A stretch of DNA of 21,355 nt. Origin: an uncultured Eubacteriales bacterium. Lineage in GTDB: Bacteria; Bacillota; Clostridia; Christensenellales; CAG-314. Made by a program: the position numbers and the translations under genes. Each line of letters starts with the position of its first letter. Within the stretch, counting starts at the first letter, position 1. Positions 1 through 8,538 of this stretch are shown here, piece by piece. The stretch is from contig CARAIG010000056.1 of the NCBI GenBank assembly GCA_948938605.1, positions 1 through 21,355 on the forward strand. Direction: 5' to 3'. The notes beneath the pieces are model-generated. The model did not search any database and was not told the DNA's origin. It saw nothing but the letters and a program-made list of their open reading frames with translations.

Positions 1-852
1 AATATAGCCGTTAGTAACAGCCATATCCAATACACAGCCTGAATTGCAAATACCCTTACCGAAAATAATTTCAAATTCCGCTTGCTTAAACGGCGGCGCA
101 ACCTTATTTTTAACAACCTTAACACGAGTTTTGCTACCGATAATTTCCGAGCCGTCCTTGACCTGATCGACTTTACGTACGTCTAAACGGACGCTGGAAT
201 AGAATTTGAGCGCTTTACCGCCCGTTGTCGTTTCGGGATTGCCGAACATAACGCCGATTTTGTCGCGCAATTGATTTATAAAAATTACACAGGTATTCGA
301 CTTATTGCCGGTTGCAATAATTTTACGCAAGCACTGCGACATAAGACGCGCTTGCACGCCCATATGACTGTCCCCCATATCGCCTTCAAGTTCGGCACGC
401 GGAGTAAGCGCCGCAACAGAGTCGACAACCACAAGGTCAACAGCACTGCTGCGCACCAAATAGTCCAAAATATCCAATGCCTGTTCGCCGCTGTCCGGCT
501 GCGAAATATACAATTCGTCCAAATTTATACCCAAATTTTTAGCATAAACAGGATCCAATGCTTGTTCGGCATCGATAAACGCTGCCGTTCCGCCCATTTT
601 TTGTACTTGCGCTATTACGTGCAAAGTAACCGTTGTTTTACCCGAAGCTTCCGGTCCGTAAATTTCAATAATGCGTCCCTTAGGCAAACCGCCTATTCCC
701 AAAGCCATATCCAAAGGCAAACAACCCGTAGGAATAACTTCGATATTGCGGGATGCAGCATAGCTGCCTAACTTCATTATAGAGCCTTTACCGAATTCTT
801 TTTCAATTTGTAAAATAGTTTGTTCTAATGCACGTTTTTTATCGTCAGTCAT
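1..852 (-). CDS. recA: RecA recombinase, C-terminus cut by window edge
   Basis: RecA polymerises on single-stranded DNA, drives ATP-dependent homologous strand exchange and triggers LexA self-cleavage. The 284 residues present start at ATG 852, preceded by AAGGAGAG at good spacing; about 60 C-terminal residues lie beyond base 1. Walker A is GPEASGKTT (residues 66-74). The catalytic Glu is E96 in FIDAEQALDP, and its neighbour is Gln97 where nearly all RecA proteins have His. The Walker B stretch (LVVVDSVAAL), MGDSHMG and loop-2 segment (NQLRDKIGVMFGNPETTTGG) are intact. It is the last visible gene of the ftsK-rimO-pgsA-cinA-recA run, 40 bp after cinA, a standard Firmicutes order. No separate promoter or LexA box is evident in that gap, so it is probably co-transcribed. 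The identification is secure. Confidence 0.98.
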   Translation of the reverse strand, partial: MTDDKKRALEQTILQIEKEFGKGSIMKLGSYAASRNIEVIPTGCLPLDMALGIGGLPKGRIIEIYGPEASGKTTVTLHVIAQVQKMGGTAAFIDAEQALDPVYAKNLGINLDELYISQPDSGEQALDILDYLVRSSAVDLVVVDSVAALTPRAELEGDMGDSHMGVQARLMSQCLRKIIATGNKSNTCVIFINQLRDKIGVMFGNPETTTGGKALKFYSSVRLDVRKVDQVKDGSEIIGSKTRVKVVKNKVAPPFKQAEFEIIFGKGICNSGCVLDMAVTNGYI

Positions 853-892
853 ATGTATTTACTCTCCTTGTTTTATCTATACAACAAATAAA

Positions 893-2059
893 TCATTTTG
901 TCAATGTTTTTAACACTAAATAAAGTGCCATATTTGTCGCCTGCGCCCTTACAGAGTTTCGGTCACCTAAAAACACATTACGGTAAACGGCGACGTTACG
1001 TTCGGTAGCAATGCCTATATAACACAAACCTACGGGTTGTCCGTCTTCCGACGTCGGTCCCGCATTACCTGTCACCGACACTGCTACGCCGCTGCCGTTT
1101 TTACGCAGTCCGACAGCCATAGCCTGCGCCACTTGCTGAGAAATAACGCCGTACTCGTCTACAAAATGCGGATTAATTCCCAAGCGTTTGCATTTAGACG
1201 AAATTGAGTAAGTAACGACGCCTTCATACAAAACCGAACTTGCCCCCGAAACATCAACCAATGACGATGCTATCATCCCCCCTGTCATAGACTCGGCAGT
1301 AGATACAGTCTGTCCTACGCTTTTTAAAACATCCACTACCGTTTTAGAAAGAGAAACATCGCTGTTAGCGTAAATATTGTCGCCAAACAAGTCTTTAACT
1401 ACCGCAACAGTATCGTTTATCAATCCTTTTGATGCTTTGGGCGCAAAGGTCAATACAAGTTTAGTGTCCAAATTTGTTGTTTCAAACCGTCTCGAAACGT
1501 TTCGGTTGAGTTTTTCCAAGCGCATTTCTACATCACGCTGCGAAAGACCGAAAATTTTAAAAATGAATTTTGAACTGTTTTCCTGTCCTTTAAACAGATT
1601 TTTAGAAATGTAATTGTCATACACCACCGAACACTCACGCACATCGTCCGGCACAAAAAATATCTGTTTTTTGTTATACTCGCCGTAGCACGCACACTGA
1701 AAACCGTATACAGGCGCAAAGTGATTGAATGTTTCGGGTATTAAACACAACTTGTCCAATACATATTGCGGCGGAACTTCAACTTTGGCGTAAGTGCAAT
1801 ATTTTAAAATATTATTTTCGGCAAACTTATCGTAAAACATTGCAAGCGACAGCGCTTCGGAAAAGTCAGCGCATACGTCGCCGACATTGCCCACTATTAT
1901 AAGAGCCTTTGCGTTTCCCGATACGGCATCTACGATAGTTTTACTTATTGTAGATTTAGACGACGAAATCGTTAAATCGTACTTAACAATTTCCAAATCA
2001 AATTTATCGCATAGATAACTTACAGCTTGCGAATAGTTTTTTGCAAGTATTTTAATCAT
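893..2059 (-). CDS. cinA: CinA-family protein with degenerate N-terminal domain
   Basis: The C-terminal domain (about residues 235-386) is a standard CinA/PncC nicotinamide-nucleotide amidase domain, which in the family recycles NMN to NaMN. It shows TAESMTGG (254-261), VSGASSVLYEGVVTYS, YGVISQQVAQAMAVG, VTGNAGP and a final GDRNSVRAQA helix. A KH-like middle piece (KIFGLSQRDVEMRLEKL, about 160-180) is typical of full CinA. The first 155 residues have the length and position of the COG1058 (MoCF-like, ADP-ribose pyrophosphatase) domain but lack its GTELLxG and GGLGPTxDD motifs; only a remnant (LIIVGNVGDVCADFSEAL) aligns. I infer that this half has lost or changed its activity. The ATG at 2059 follows TAGGAAAAAATA. 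Its position between pgsA and recA is the classic one. Confidence 0.88.
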   Translation of the reverse strand: MIKILAKNYSQAVSYLCDKFDLEIVKYDLTISSSKSTISKTIVDAVSGNAKALIIVGNVGDVCADFSEALSLAMFYDKFAENNILKYCTYAKVEVPPQYVLDKLCLIPETFNHFAPVYGFQCACYGEYNKKQIFFVPDDVRECSVVYDNYISKNLFKGQENSSKFIFKIFGLSQRDVEMRLEKLNRNVSRRFETTNLDTKLVLTFAPKASKGLINDTVAVVKDLFGDNIYANSDVSLSKTVVDVLKSVGQTVSTAESMTGGMIASSLVDVSGASSVLYEGVVTYSISSKCKRLGINPHFVDEYGVISQQVAQAMAVGLRKNGSGVAVSVTGNAGPTSEDGQPVGLCYIGIATERNVAVYRNVFLGDRNSVRAQATNMALYLVLKTLTK

Positions 2060-2197
2060 TATTTTTTCCTAATCGATTACAAATTTTACGTATTGCTTAA
2101 TTTTGAAACTTTCAAGTCGCGCGATAGCAAATAATTTTGCAAAAAAAGGTAAAGAACTCCAAACCTTATTTACAAAACCGTCAATTTGCAGCGCCGC

Positions 2198-2839
2198 TTA
2201 TTGCTTAAAAACATCCTTGTTTTGAACAAGATATATTGCACCGGACAATATAGTCATTACTACCGTCAAACCGAATACGACCACCGCAATAAACCATATT
2301 ACATCGGTATACAAAACGGGCGAACGATAACCAGCATTTACGTAAACAGAAGCATAGTTCATAAAAATTAATAAAGGCAAACTAACGTCCTGCATTACGG
2401 TTTTAATTTTGCCGAAAATATTTGCCTGCACAACTACGCCTTTGCTTGCAGCTATCATTCGAACTGCGCTGATAAGCAACTCTCTTGCTAATATCAGTAT
2501 CGAGCCTACTGTTAAAAGTATACGACCGAAGACACTTGCAAAATCCGTTGACATTGAAGCCGTCGTACCGTAATAAAACTGTAACGGATTAGTAGCCACA
2601 ACGCAAAACAGCGCAGCACAAACAAGTATTTTGTCAGCAATCGGATCCAACAACTTACCCAAATCAGTTACCATATTATATTTACGCGCAATAAATCCGT
2701 CCAAGAAGTCAGTAAAGCAACAAATTAAAAAGATTGCTATCGCAACAATGACGCCCCAATTGTACGGCAAAAAATACGCCGCAACAAAAAGCGGAATCAT
2801 ACAAATACGCGCAAGCGACAAACTGTTAGGTATGTTCAT
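2198..2839 (-). CDS. pgsA: CDP-diacylglycerol-glycerol-3-phosphate 3-phosphatidyltransferase
   Basis: This membrane enzyme condenses CDP-diacylglycerol with glycerol-3-phosphate to phosphatidylglycerophosphate, the first committed step to phosphatidylglycerol. The CDP-alcohol phosphatidyltransferase motif is complete: D44, D47-G48, A51-R52, G61, D65 and D69 in the segment DFLDGFIAR...GKLLDPIAD. Several hydrophobic segments surround it, the first near residues 12-45 and others near 100-120 and 175-205. The 213 residues are slightly longer than usual. The ATG overlaps the rimO stop by four bases (ATGA) and follows GAGGTGG, so translation is probably coupled. After the stop codon the same frame stays open for 42 more codons to 2069, which is odd but has no start codon of its own. 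Confidence 0.96.
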   Translation of the reverse strand: MNIPNSLSLARICMIPLFVAAYFLPYNWGVIVAIAIFLICCFTDFLDGFIARKYNMVTDLGKLLDPIADKILVCAALFCVVATNPLQFYYGTTASMSTDFASVFGRILLTVGSILILARELLISAVRMIAASKGVVVQANIFGKIKTVMQDVSLPLLIFMNYASVYVNAGYRSPVLYTDVIWFIAVVVFGLTVVMTILSGAIYLVQNKDVFKQ

Positions 2840-4164
2840 TCTACCACCTCGCCTAATAAATCGTACTCGACAGCGCCTGTTATTTTGACATCGTAAAATC
2901 CGCCGACTGCAAGTTCCTTTTGGGAAACAATAAATACCTGTCCGTCAATTTCAGGAGTCATAAAATACGTTCTGCCTACATAAAAATACTTCCCGTCGCT
3001 AAATTCGGGCAATTCGTCGATTATGCATTTATACACTTTACCGATATCATTGTTATTTAACTTATCGGCAATTTTGTATTGCACTTTGTATAATCTCTTT
3101 ACATAATTCTCTTTTGTTCGGGACGGCACTTGGCAATCAAATTTGGCGGCAGCCGTTCCGTCTTCACGCGAATATGCAAAAAAACCGACATTACGCAGCT
3201 TATATTGAACCAAAAAGTCTTCGATTTCCTTTACAGTTTGTTTAGTTTCGTACGGAAAACCGCAAATAAACGTTGAGCGTGCTTGAATACCTTTGTCAGA
3301 CAACTTGTCAAACAGTTCGCGTATAGACTTACCGTTTGACCTACGGTTCATTTTGCGTAAAATTTCGTCGTTGACGTGTTGAAGCGGAATATCGACGTAT
3401 TTTACCACTTTATCGTTAGCCACTATTTCATCGATCAATTTGTCATCCATAAGTTCAGGATAACAGTACAGCAAACGAATCCACTCAATGCCTTCGATCA
3501 AAGAAAGTTTATGCACGAGTTCGGCTATTTTAAAATCGCCATACAAATCTTTACCGTACCGAGTTACGTCCTGAGCAACCAAAATCAGTTCCTTGACGCC
3601 CTTTGACGCCAGTTCGGCTGCTTGCTCGATTAATCTTTCCAGTTCAACAGACCTAAACCGCCCGCGTATATAAGGAATGAGACAGTAGGTACAAAAATTG
3701 TCACAACCGTCGGCAATTTTGAGATAAGCAATGTGCGGCGCAGTAGTAAGAATACGCGAACCAAAAGTAATTTTTTCGGCACAGCTTTGATACAGTTTGC
3801 GTTCACCTTGCAATGCACTTGACACAATATCGCAAATATCGTCATAGTTTTCCGTTCCTACGACTGCGTCCACTTCGTGCAACTCGTCAAAAACTTCCGC
3901 ACCGAATTTTTGACCAAGGCAGCCTGTTATGATTACTTTTTGACATTTGCCTAACTTTTTGTAACTTGCCATTTCCAATGCGCTTTGGATTGCTTCCTTG
4001 CGGGCAGATTCCAAAAAGGCACACGTATTGACAATTATAACATCGGCAAGTTGCGGATCGGATACTATTTCGTAACCGCCCTTGACAAGATTTGCCAACA
4101 TAACTTCGGTATCTACTCGGTTTTTATCGCAACCCAAAGATACAATTCCGATTTTTGTACTCAT
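2836..4164 (-). CDS. rimO: Ribosomal protein S12 methylthiotransferase RimO
   Basis: A radical-SAM enzyme that methylthiolates an Asp of ribosomal protein S12, using two iron-sulfur clusters. The N-terminal UPF0004 domain has its three cluster cysteines C12 (VSLGCDKNRVDTE), C48 (VNTCAF) and C82 (TGCLGQ). The radical-SAM motif CxxxCxxC is C154, C158, C161 in DGCDNFCTYCLIPYIRG. A TRAM-like region forms the last 65 residues. The SLGCxKN start and IRGRFRS context favour RimO over the paralogous tRNA enzyme MiaB. The length (442) is normal. The start ATG 4164 has only a weak, distant AGGA, so translation may rely on the upstream ftsK, whose stop is 34 bp away. Confidence 0.95.
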   Translation of the reverse strand: MSTKIGIVSLGCDKNRVDTEVMLANLVKGGYEIVSDPQLADVIIVNTCAFLESARKEAIQSALEMASYKKLGKCQKVIITGCLGQKFGAEVFDELHEVDAVVGTENYDDICDIVSSALQGERKLYQSCAEKITFGSRILTTAPHIAYLKIADGCDNFCTYCLIPYIRGRFRSVELERLIEQAAELASKGVKELILVAQDVTRYGKDLYGDFKIAELVHKLSLIEGIEWIRLLYCYPELMDDKLIDEIVANDKVVKYVDIPLQHVNDEILRKMNRRSNGKSIRELFDKLSDKGIQARSTFICGFPYETKQTVKEIEDFLVQYKLRNVGFFAYSREDGTAAAKFDCQVPSRTKENYVKRLYKVQYKIADKLNNNDIGKVYKCIIDELPEFSDGKYFYVGRTYFMTPEIDGQVFIVSQKELAVGGFYDVKITGAVEYDLLGEVVE

Positions 4165-4198
4165 ACTAAATAATTTATCCTAGGTAAATTCAAATTTA

Positions 4199-7078
4199 TC
4201 AGTCGTCGGCGACATCGGGGAATAACGTATCCAATTCTTCCAAAGTCACCAAAACTTTAAGAGCCCGGTTACTTGTTTCGCTGGATGACAGCTCCTCCAC
4301 ATACCCCATACGCTGCAAATTTTCCATTATGCGGCCCGCACGGTTAAATCCGACATTGATCCCGCGCTGAATGGATGAAATCGACGCCTTACCGTTGTTG
4401 CGTTCCAACCAATAACGTAATGCTTTTTTATAATACGGATACAATTCGTCCTTGCCGCCTTCGCCATTATGGTCGGCTTCGTCATCGTGACTTTCCGCTT
4501 CCTTTTTACGCGACACGAAAATTTCGTCGGTAACGGAAGTATCGTAATAAACTTCATTGACTTCCTTAGAGTATTTAACGATTGAACGGATTTCGTCATT
4601 CGAAATATATGCGCCTTGAACACGGGTTAATTCTGACGAACCGGTCGAATTCATAAACAACATATCACCGCGACCAAGCAACTTTTCCGCTCCGCCGCAA
4701 CCTATAATTGTTTGACTGTCGTAAACCGATGACACTTTTAAAGCCATACGACAAGGCAGGTTGCCCTTAATTGTACCTGTAATAACTTTAACGTCGGGAC
4801 GTTGAGTGGCTAAAACGATGTGTATTCCGCAAGCTCTGCCCTTTTGCGCAAGCCTAATCAACTTAGCTTCAAACGCCGATTTATTGGTTGCCATAAGGTC
4901 CGCCAATTCGTCTACGACAAACACCAAGTAAGGCATTTTTTGAGCAAGCTTGGGGTTAATATGTTTGTTGTATTCGGTAATTTTGTCAACGCCGACTTGA
5001 CGGAATAATTGATAGCGGGATTCCATCTCGGCAATCAAATAGTCCATACTGGCAAGCGCATCCTGCATTGTGGTTATGGTTTCGGTCGTCAGCATTTGCG
5101 GTATACCGTTATAACGGGACAATTCAACAAACTTAGGGTCGACCATTACAAAACGTACATATTCGGGACCGTATTTATACAGTAAACTTACTATTAAACA
5201 GTTTAAGCAAACGCTTTTACCCGAACCGGTAGTACCTGCAACTAATAAGTGCGGCATTTCCGCTAAATCGGCAAGCACTACTTTACCGGTAATTTCCTGT
5301 CCGATAGCGAATACTAAGTTACCTTTTGCCTCCCTAAATTCGGGGGTGTCCAACAATGCTCTGAGCACCACTGGACGCTTAACTTTATTTGCGACTTCGA
5401 TACCCACCATATTGGTACCTTTTACGGGCGCATCGATTAAAATGTCATCCTGCGCTTCTACGCACGCTTTAATATCGTCAGAGTATTGCTTAAAGTCGCT
5501 CATACGAGTTTTTTGCGAAAGTACAGTAAACATATAACGCGTAACCGACGGACCGACAATAATGTCTGCAAGTTCAATTTTGATATTAAAAACAGCAAGT
5601 TTGTTGACAATAGCCTGCGCTAAACGCTGTCTTTCGCCGTCATCGTGATCTTCGACAAAAGTAACTTCGTTTAACAAGTCAAGCGGAGGAATATTATATT
5701 CCATATATTGGTGGACTTTATTTTTAGCGTCTTCCAATTCGCTGTTTTTAACATAATTGTATTTTAACTGAGTGCCGCCGTCGACAGCTTCTTCCTCCTC
5801 GATAACAACAAATTCGTCAGGATCCTTTTTGTCTTCGACGGGAGCATCGACAACTTTTACAGGCTCAACGGTTTTAGGTTCTTCAAAAACTACCCTATTA
5901 ACGATTGGCTGCTCAACTGCTTGTTGCTGTGTTATCACAGGTTCGGTTTTTTGTTCCTGCTCAACTAAAACTTCCGTAATATCTACATCGTCGTCGAAAT
6001 CGTCAACATCAACTTGAACGACAGGCGTAACCGGCGGCTGCTGGGTAACCACAACTTTGGGTTCTTCCTTGACTTGTTGCTCTACTACTTTTTGTTCGTC
6101 AGTAGGAACGTAAGAAATTTTCCAGTCGGATACGTCTGCGGATTTTTCTTCGGGTTTTTGAGTTTTTTGATAATAGCCCTTTACTATATAATCGTTTTCC
6201 TTGTTCGAATCTTCTTCCTTACCGAAGAAAGTACTTCCGCGATCCTTTTGCGAAGGCTGTTCGTCGTCAAACAATATCTTTTTAGCTTCTTCCTGCGTAT
6301 GCGTTTTTTTAACTTCGGATCTGTCGGCATAATTATATTGTCCCGTGGATGTATCGTTAGACGAAACAACTTCGGGTTTGGCAGACTCCTCAATAGGATC
6401 CACAAATAAAATTTCGTAAGCGGATTTACCGCGCGCAATGTTATCGGGATAGACCGTCTTGTCTACCGCGTCGGCAGTCGCTTCGGTCGGCTCAATGTCC
6501 GCTTTTGTCGGTTTAGACGTAAGCTGTAAATTACCGGTGCTGTATTTGTAGAAAAAGTCGCCGACCATATAAATTGTCCATAAAAGCAATGCAACAAGAA
6601 CAATGCTTGCTCCCCAAACCGTCAAAGGATATTTCAAACACCAGGCAATAAAGCCGAAAACAACACCGCCAAAACTGGGAATACCCAAGTCGTTGTCATA
6701 ATAATGGTAAATATACGACATATGCGGTTTAAAATCCATAGGCAGATATGTGGTTGTAAGCATATGAACAAGCAATATAATAGCCACAAACATCAACACA
6801 AAATGTATAATGTACTTAAACGGCATTTTAATTGTTTTGCCGGCAAGCGTACATGCGCAAGCGATGATGACAGCCGCCATCATACCGTAAAAAGACATAC
6901 CGAAAGCACCCACAAAGAAATTAGCGAAATGCAAAAAACCCGCTGCACTTTCGATATCGCAAAATCTTCCGCTAAAAGCTATGATTATAAGCACGGATGC
7001 AAGCGCAATACCGATAATACAAGCAACTTTTTTACCGACACTTAATTTTCCCGATCTCAAAGCATTCACCCCCAACAT
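4199..7078 (-). CDS. ftsK: DNA translocase of the FtsK/SpoIIIE family
   Basis: A membrane-anchored hexameric motor that pumps DNA through the division or sporulation septum. The N-terminus has four hydrophobic segments (about 17-40, 45-75, 85-112, 150-178). An acidic, Val/Gln/Glu/Pro-rich linker follows (about 190-480). The motor has Walker A GTTGSGKS (about 615-622) and Walker B FVVDELADL (about 716), plus MALKVSSVYDSQTIIG. The C-terminal gamma winged helix (about 880-945) has SIQRGINVGFNRAGRIM, the DNA-polarity reader. At 959 residues it is longer than SpoIIIE of Bacillus (about 790) because of the linker. The start is uncertain: ATG 7078 has no clear Shine-Dalgarno, while a TTG six codons in follows GGGGGTG. 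Either ftsK or spoIIIE is a fair name. Confidence 0.96.
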   Translation of the reverse strand: MLGVNALRSGKLSVGKKVACIIGIALASVLIIIAFSGRFCDIESAAGFLHFANFFVGAFGMSFYGMMAAVIIACACTLAGKTIKMPFKYIIHFVLMFVAIILLVHMLTTTYLPMDFKPHMSYIYHYYDNDLGIPSFGGVVFGFIAWCLKYPLTVWGASIVLVALLLWTIYMVGDFFYKYSTGNLQLTSKPTKADIEPTEATADAVDKTVYPDNIARGKSAYEILFVDPIEESAKPEVVSSNDTSTGQYNYADRSEVKKTHTQEEAKKILFDDEQPSQKDRGSTFFGKEEDSNKENDYIVKGYYQKTQKPEEKSADVSDWKISYVPTDEQKVVEQQVKEEPKVVVTQQPPVTPVVQVDVDDFDDDVDITEVLVEQEQKTEPVITQQQAVEQPIVNRVVFEEPKTVEPVKVVDAPVEDKKDPDEFVVIEEEEAVDGGTQLKYNYVKNSELEDAKNKVHQYMEYNIPPLDLLNEVTFVEDHDDGERQRLAQAIVNKLAVFNIKIELADIIVGPSVTRYMFTVLSQKTRMSDFKQYSDDIKACVEAQDDILIDAPVKGTNMVGIEVANKVKRPVVLRALLDTPEFREAKGNLVFAIGQEITGKVVLADLAEMPHLLVAGTTGSGKSVCLNCLIVSLLYKYGPEYVRFVMVDPKFVELSRYNGIPQMLTTETITTMQDALASMDYLIAEMESRYQLFRQVGVDKITEYNKHINPKLAQKMPYLVFVVDELADLMATNKSAFEAKLIRLAQKGRACGIHIVLATQRPDVKVITGTIKGNLPCRMALKVSSVYDSQTIIGCGGAEKLLGRGDMLFMNSTGSSELTRVQGAYISNDEIRSIVKYSKEVNEVYYDTSVTDEIFVSRKKEAESHDDEADHNGEGGKDELYPYYKKALRYWLERNNGKASISSIQRGINVGFNRAGRIMENLQRMGYVEELSSSETSNRALKVLVTLEELDTLFPDVADD

Positions 7079-7129
7079 AAAACCGAAATACTTAGAATAT
7101 TACGATTTGGCTGATAAAGTCTACATATT

Positions 7130-7158
7130 ATTATACAATACAGTATAAAAATAATCAA
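7130..7158 (-). promoter_or_regulatory. Sigma-A promoter for ftsK-rimO-pgsA-cinA-recA
   Basis: On the minus strand TTGATT (7153-7158) and a perfect TATAAT (7130-7135) are separated by 17 bases in AT-rich DNA, about 50 bases before the ftsK start. The next upstream unit ends at a terminator (7204-7233), so this is the likely start of the run down to recA. The call rests on consensus match only. Confidence 0.7.
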
Positions 7159-7203
7159 CAAAAAGGAAATATAAAATAATTAAAATGTTGCAAAGGTCTC
7201 GAC

Positions 7204-7233
7204 AAAAATTGACGCCGCATTTTGCGACGTCAA
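7204..7233 (-). terminator. Rho-independent terminator after the M16 peptidase gene
   Basis: On the minus strand a 10-bp stem (TTGACGTCGC / GCGGCGTCAA, one G-U pair) with a 5-base loop is followed directly by TTTTT. It lies 45 bases after the peptidase stop and upstream of the ftsK promoter, separating the two units. Confidence 0.85.
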
Positions 7234-7278
7234 ATACATATTTAAACTTTGCAAGCGTAAATAATTGCAACAAAACAG

Positions 7279-8538
7279 TTAAAAAGCCAGCATTGGCAGC
7301 AACTGCGACATATATTCGTCAGGACCGACGTACGAAGCGGCATTAGGCTTTGATAACACGTCACGCGCAATACTGTTAATTTCGCTCAATGTCACGCGTT
7401 CATACCGTTCGACATCCTTTTCTATGCTGAATTTGTCACCGTACTTCAACAACGACCTACCGTACAAACGCATTAAAGTCATTGGATTTTCCGCCGCCAT
7501 ATAAAGAGAATTTACCGCTTGAATTTTAGCGCGCATCAACTCGGTTTCAGTAACGCCGTCATTAATTATTTTATCGATTTCTTGCTTAATAAGCGAACAA
7601 GTTTTTACACCGTTTTCAGGGCTCATTCCCACATAAATTTCAAACGAACCTGCTTTTAAATAAGCCGACGGGTATGCATAAACAGTGTATGCCAAACCGT
7701 TTTTTTCGCGCACAGACTGATGTAGACGACTTGTCATTCCACCGCCTAAAATAGACGCTAACATTGAATTAGCAGCGCTTTGCGGACTATTAAACGGGAA
7801 ACCGCCCCAAGCAAATTGTACATGCGATTGATTGATGGATTTAACCGAACTAAGGGTTTTCGAAGCATATTTCACATCAGGCTCCGCTTCAACCGTCAAT
7901 TGTTCTTTACCGCAATTATTTTCAAAATACTGCTCAATTAACTTGTCCAACAAATCAAAATCGAATTTACCGCATACAGAAATAACCGTTGAAGTAGGAA
8001 TATAGTACTTTTCTTTAAATTTTTTGATACTATGTCTGTCACAGTATTTTATATTTTGCGGATTGCCTAGTATAGTTTGCCCCAAGGACTGTTCCCAAAA
8101 GAGCGCTTTGGATACCAAATCCGAGCAGACATCGTCGGGTGTATCGTCGCACATATTGATTTCTTCAAGCACTACACCGCGCTCGCGGTCCAATTCCTCC
8201 TGGGGAAATGCCGCATTAAAATACATATCGGACAAAACGTCCAAGCACAATTCCAAATCGGTAGATACGCTTTTAGTATAAAAGCAGGTATTGTCCTTAG
8301 AAGTATAAGCATTTATACTTGCTCCGATGTCGTCGATAGCTTCGGATATTTGCAATGATGTACGTTTACTTGTTCCCTTAAAAAGCAAATGCTCTATAAA
8401 GTGCGAATAACCGTTATTGCTTGCATCTTCCTTTACGCTGCCCACATCGACAAAAACGCCGACTGTAACCGTATATAAATGCTCCAAACGCTTAGCAACA
8501 AGTCTTAATCCGCTTGGATATTGTTTGTAGAAGTCCAT
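7279..8538 (-). CDS. M16-family zinc peptidase (YmxG/MlpA-like)
   Basis: This 419-residue protein belongs to the processing-peptidase-like M16 metalloproteases. The inverted zinc motif HxxEH is H46-F-I-E49-H50, and the distal zinc ligand is E126 in VLEEINMCDD, exactly 76 residues on, as in active members. The second, inactive-fold half contains the GGGMTSRLHQSVREKNGLAY stretch typical of mitochondrial-type M16 proteins. There is no signal peptide, so a cytoplasmic location is likely. The start ATG 8538 follows AGGTGA and overlaps the upstream deacetylase gene by 34 bases. The order rpsO-pnp-ylxY-M16 matches Bacillus subtilis, where the gene is mlpA/ymxG. The substrate is unknown. Confidence 0.93.
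   Translation of the reverse strand: MDFYKQYPSGLRLVAKRLEHLYTVTVGVFVDVGSVKEDASNNGYSHFIEHLLFKGTSKRTSLQISEAIDDIGASINAYTSKDNTCFYTKSVSTDLELCLDVLSDMYFNAAFPQEELDRERGVVLEEINMCDDTPDDVCSDLVSKALFWEQSLGQTILGNPQNIKYCDRHSIKKFKEKYYIPTSTVISVCGKFDFDLLDKLIEQYFENNCGKEQLTVEAEPDVKYASKTLSSVKSINQSHVQFAWGGFPFNSPQSAANSMLASILGGGMTSRLHQSVREKNGLAYTVYAYPSAYLKAGSFEIYVGMSPENGVKTCSLIKQEIDKIINDGVTETELMRAKIQAVNSLYMAAENPMTLMRLYGRSLLKYGDKFSIEKDVERYERVTLSEINSIARDVLSKPNAASYVGPDEYMSQLLPMLAF

Noticed and set aside
271..771. Plus-strand 166-codon open frame
   Set aside because: It lies wholly inside recA on the opposite strand and has no recognisable protein features.
6014..6409. Plus-strand 131-codon frame rich in Phe and Leu
   Set aside because: It is the antisense of the acidic, low-complexity FtsK linker, which produces hydrophobic frames by composition.
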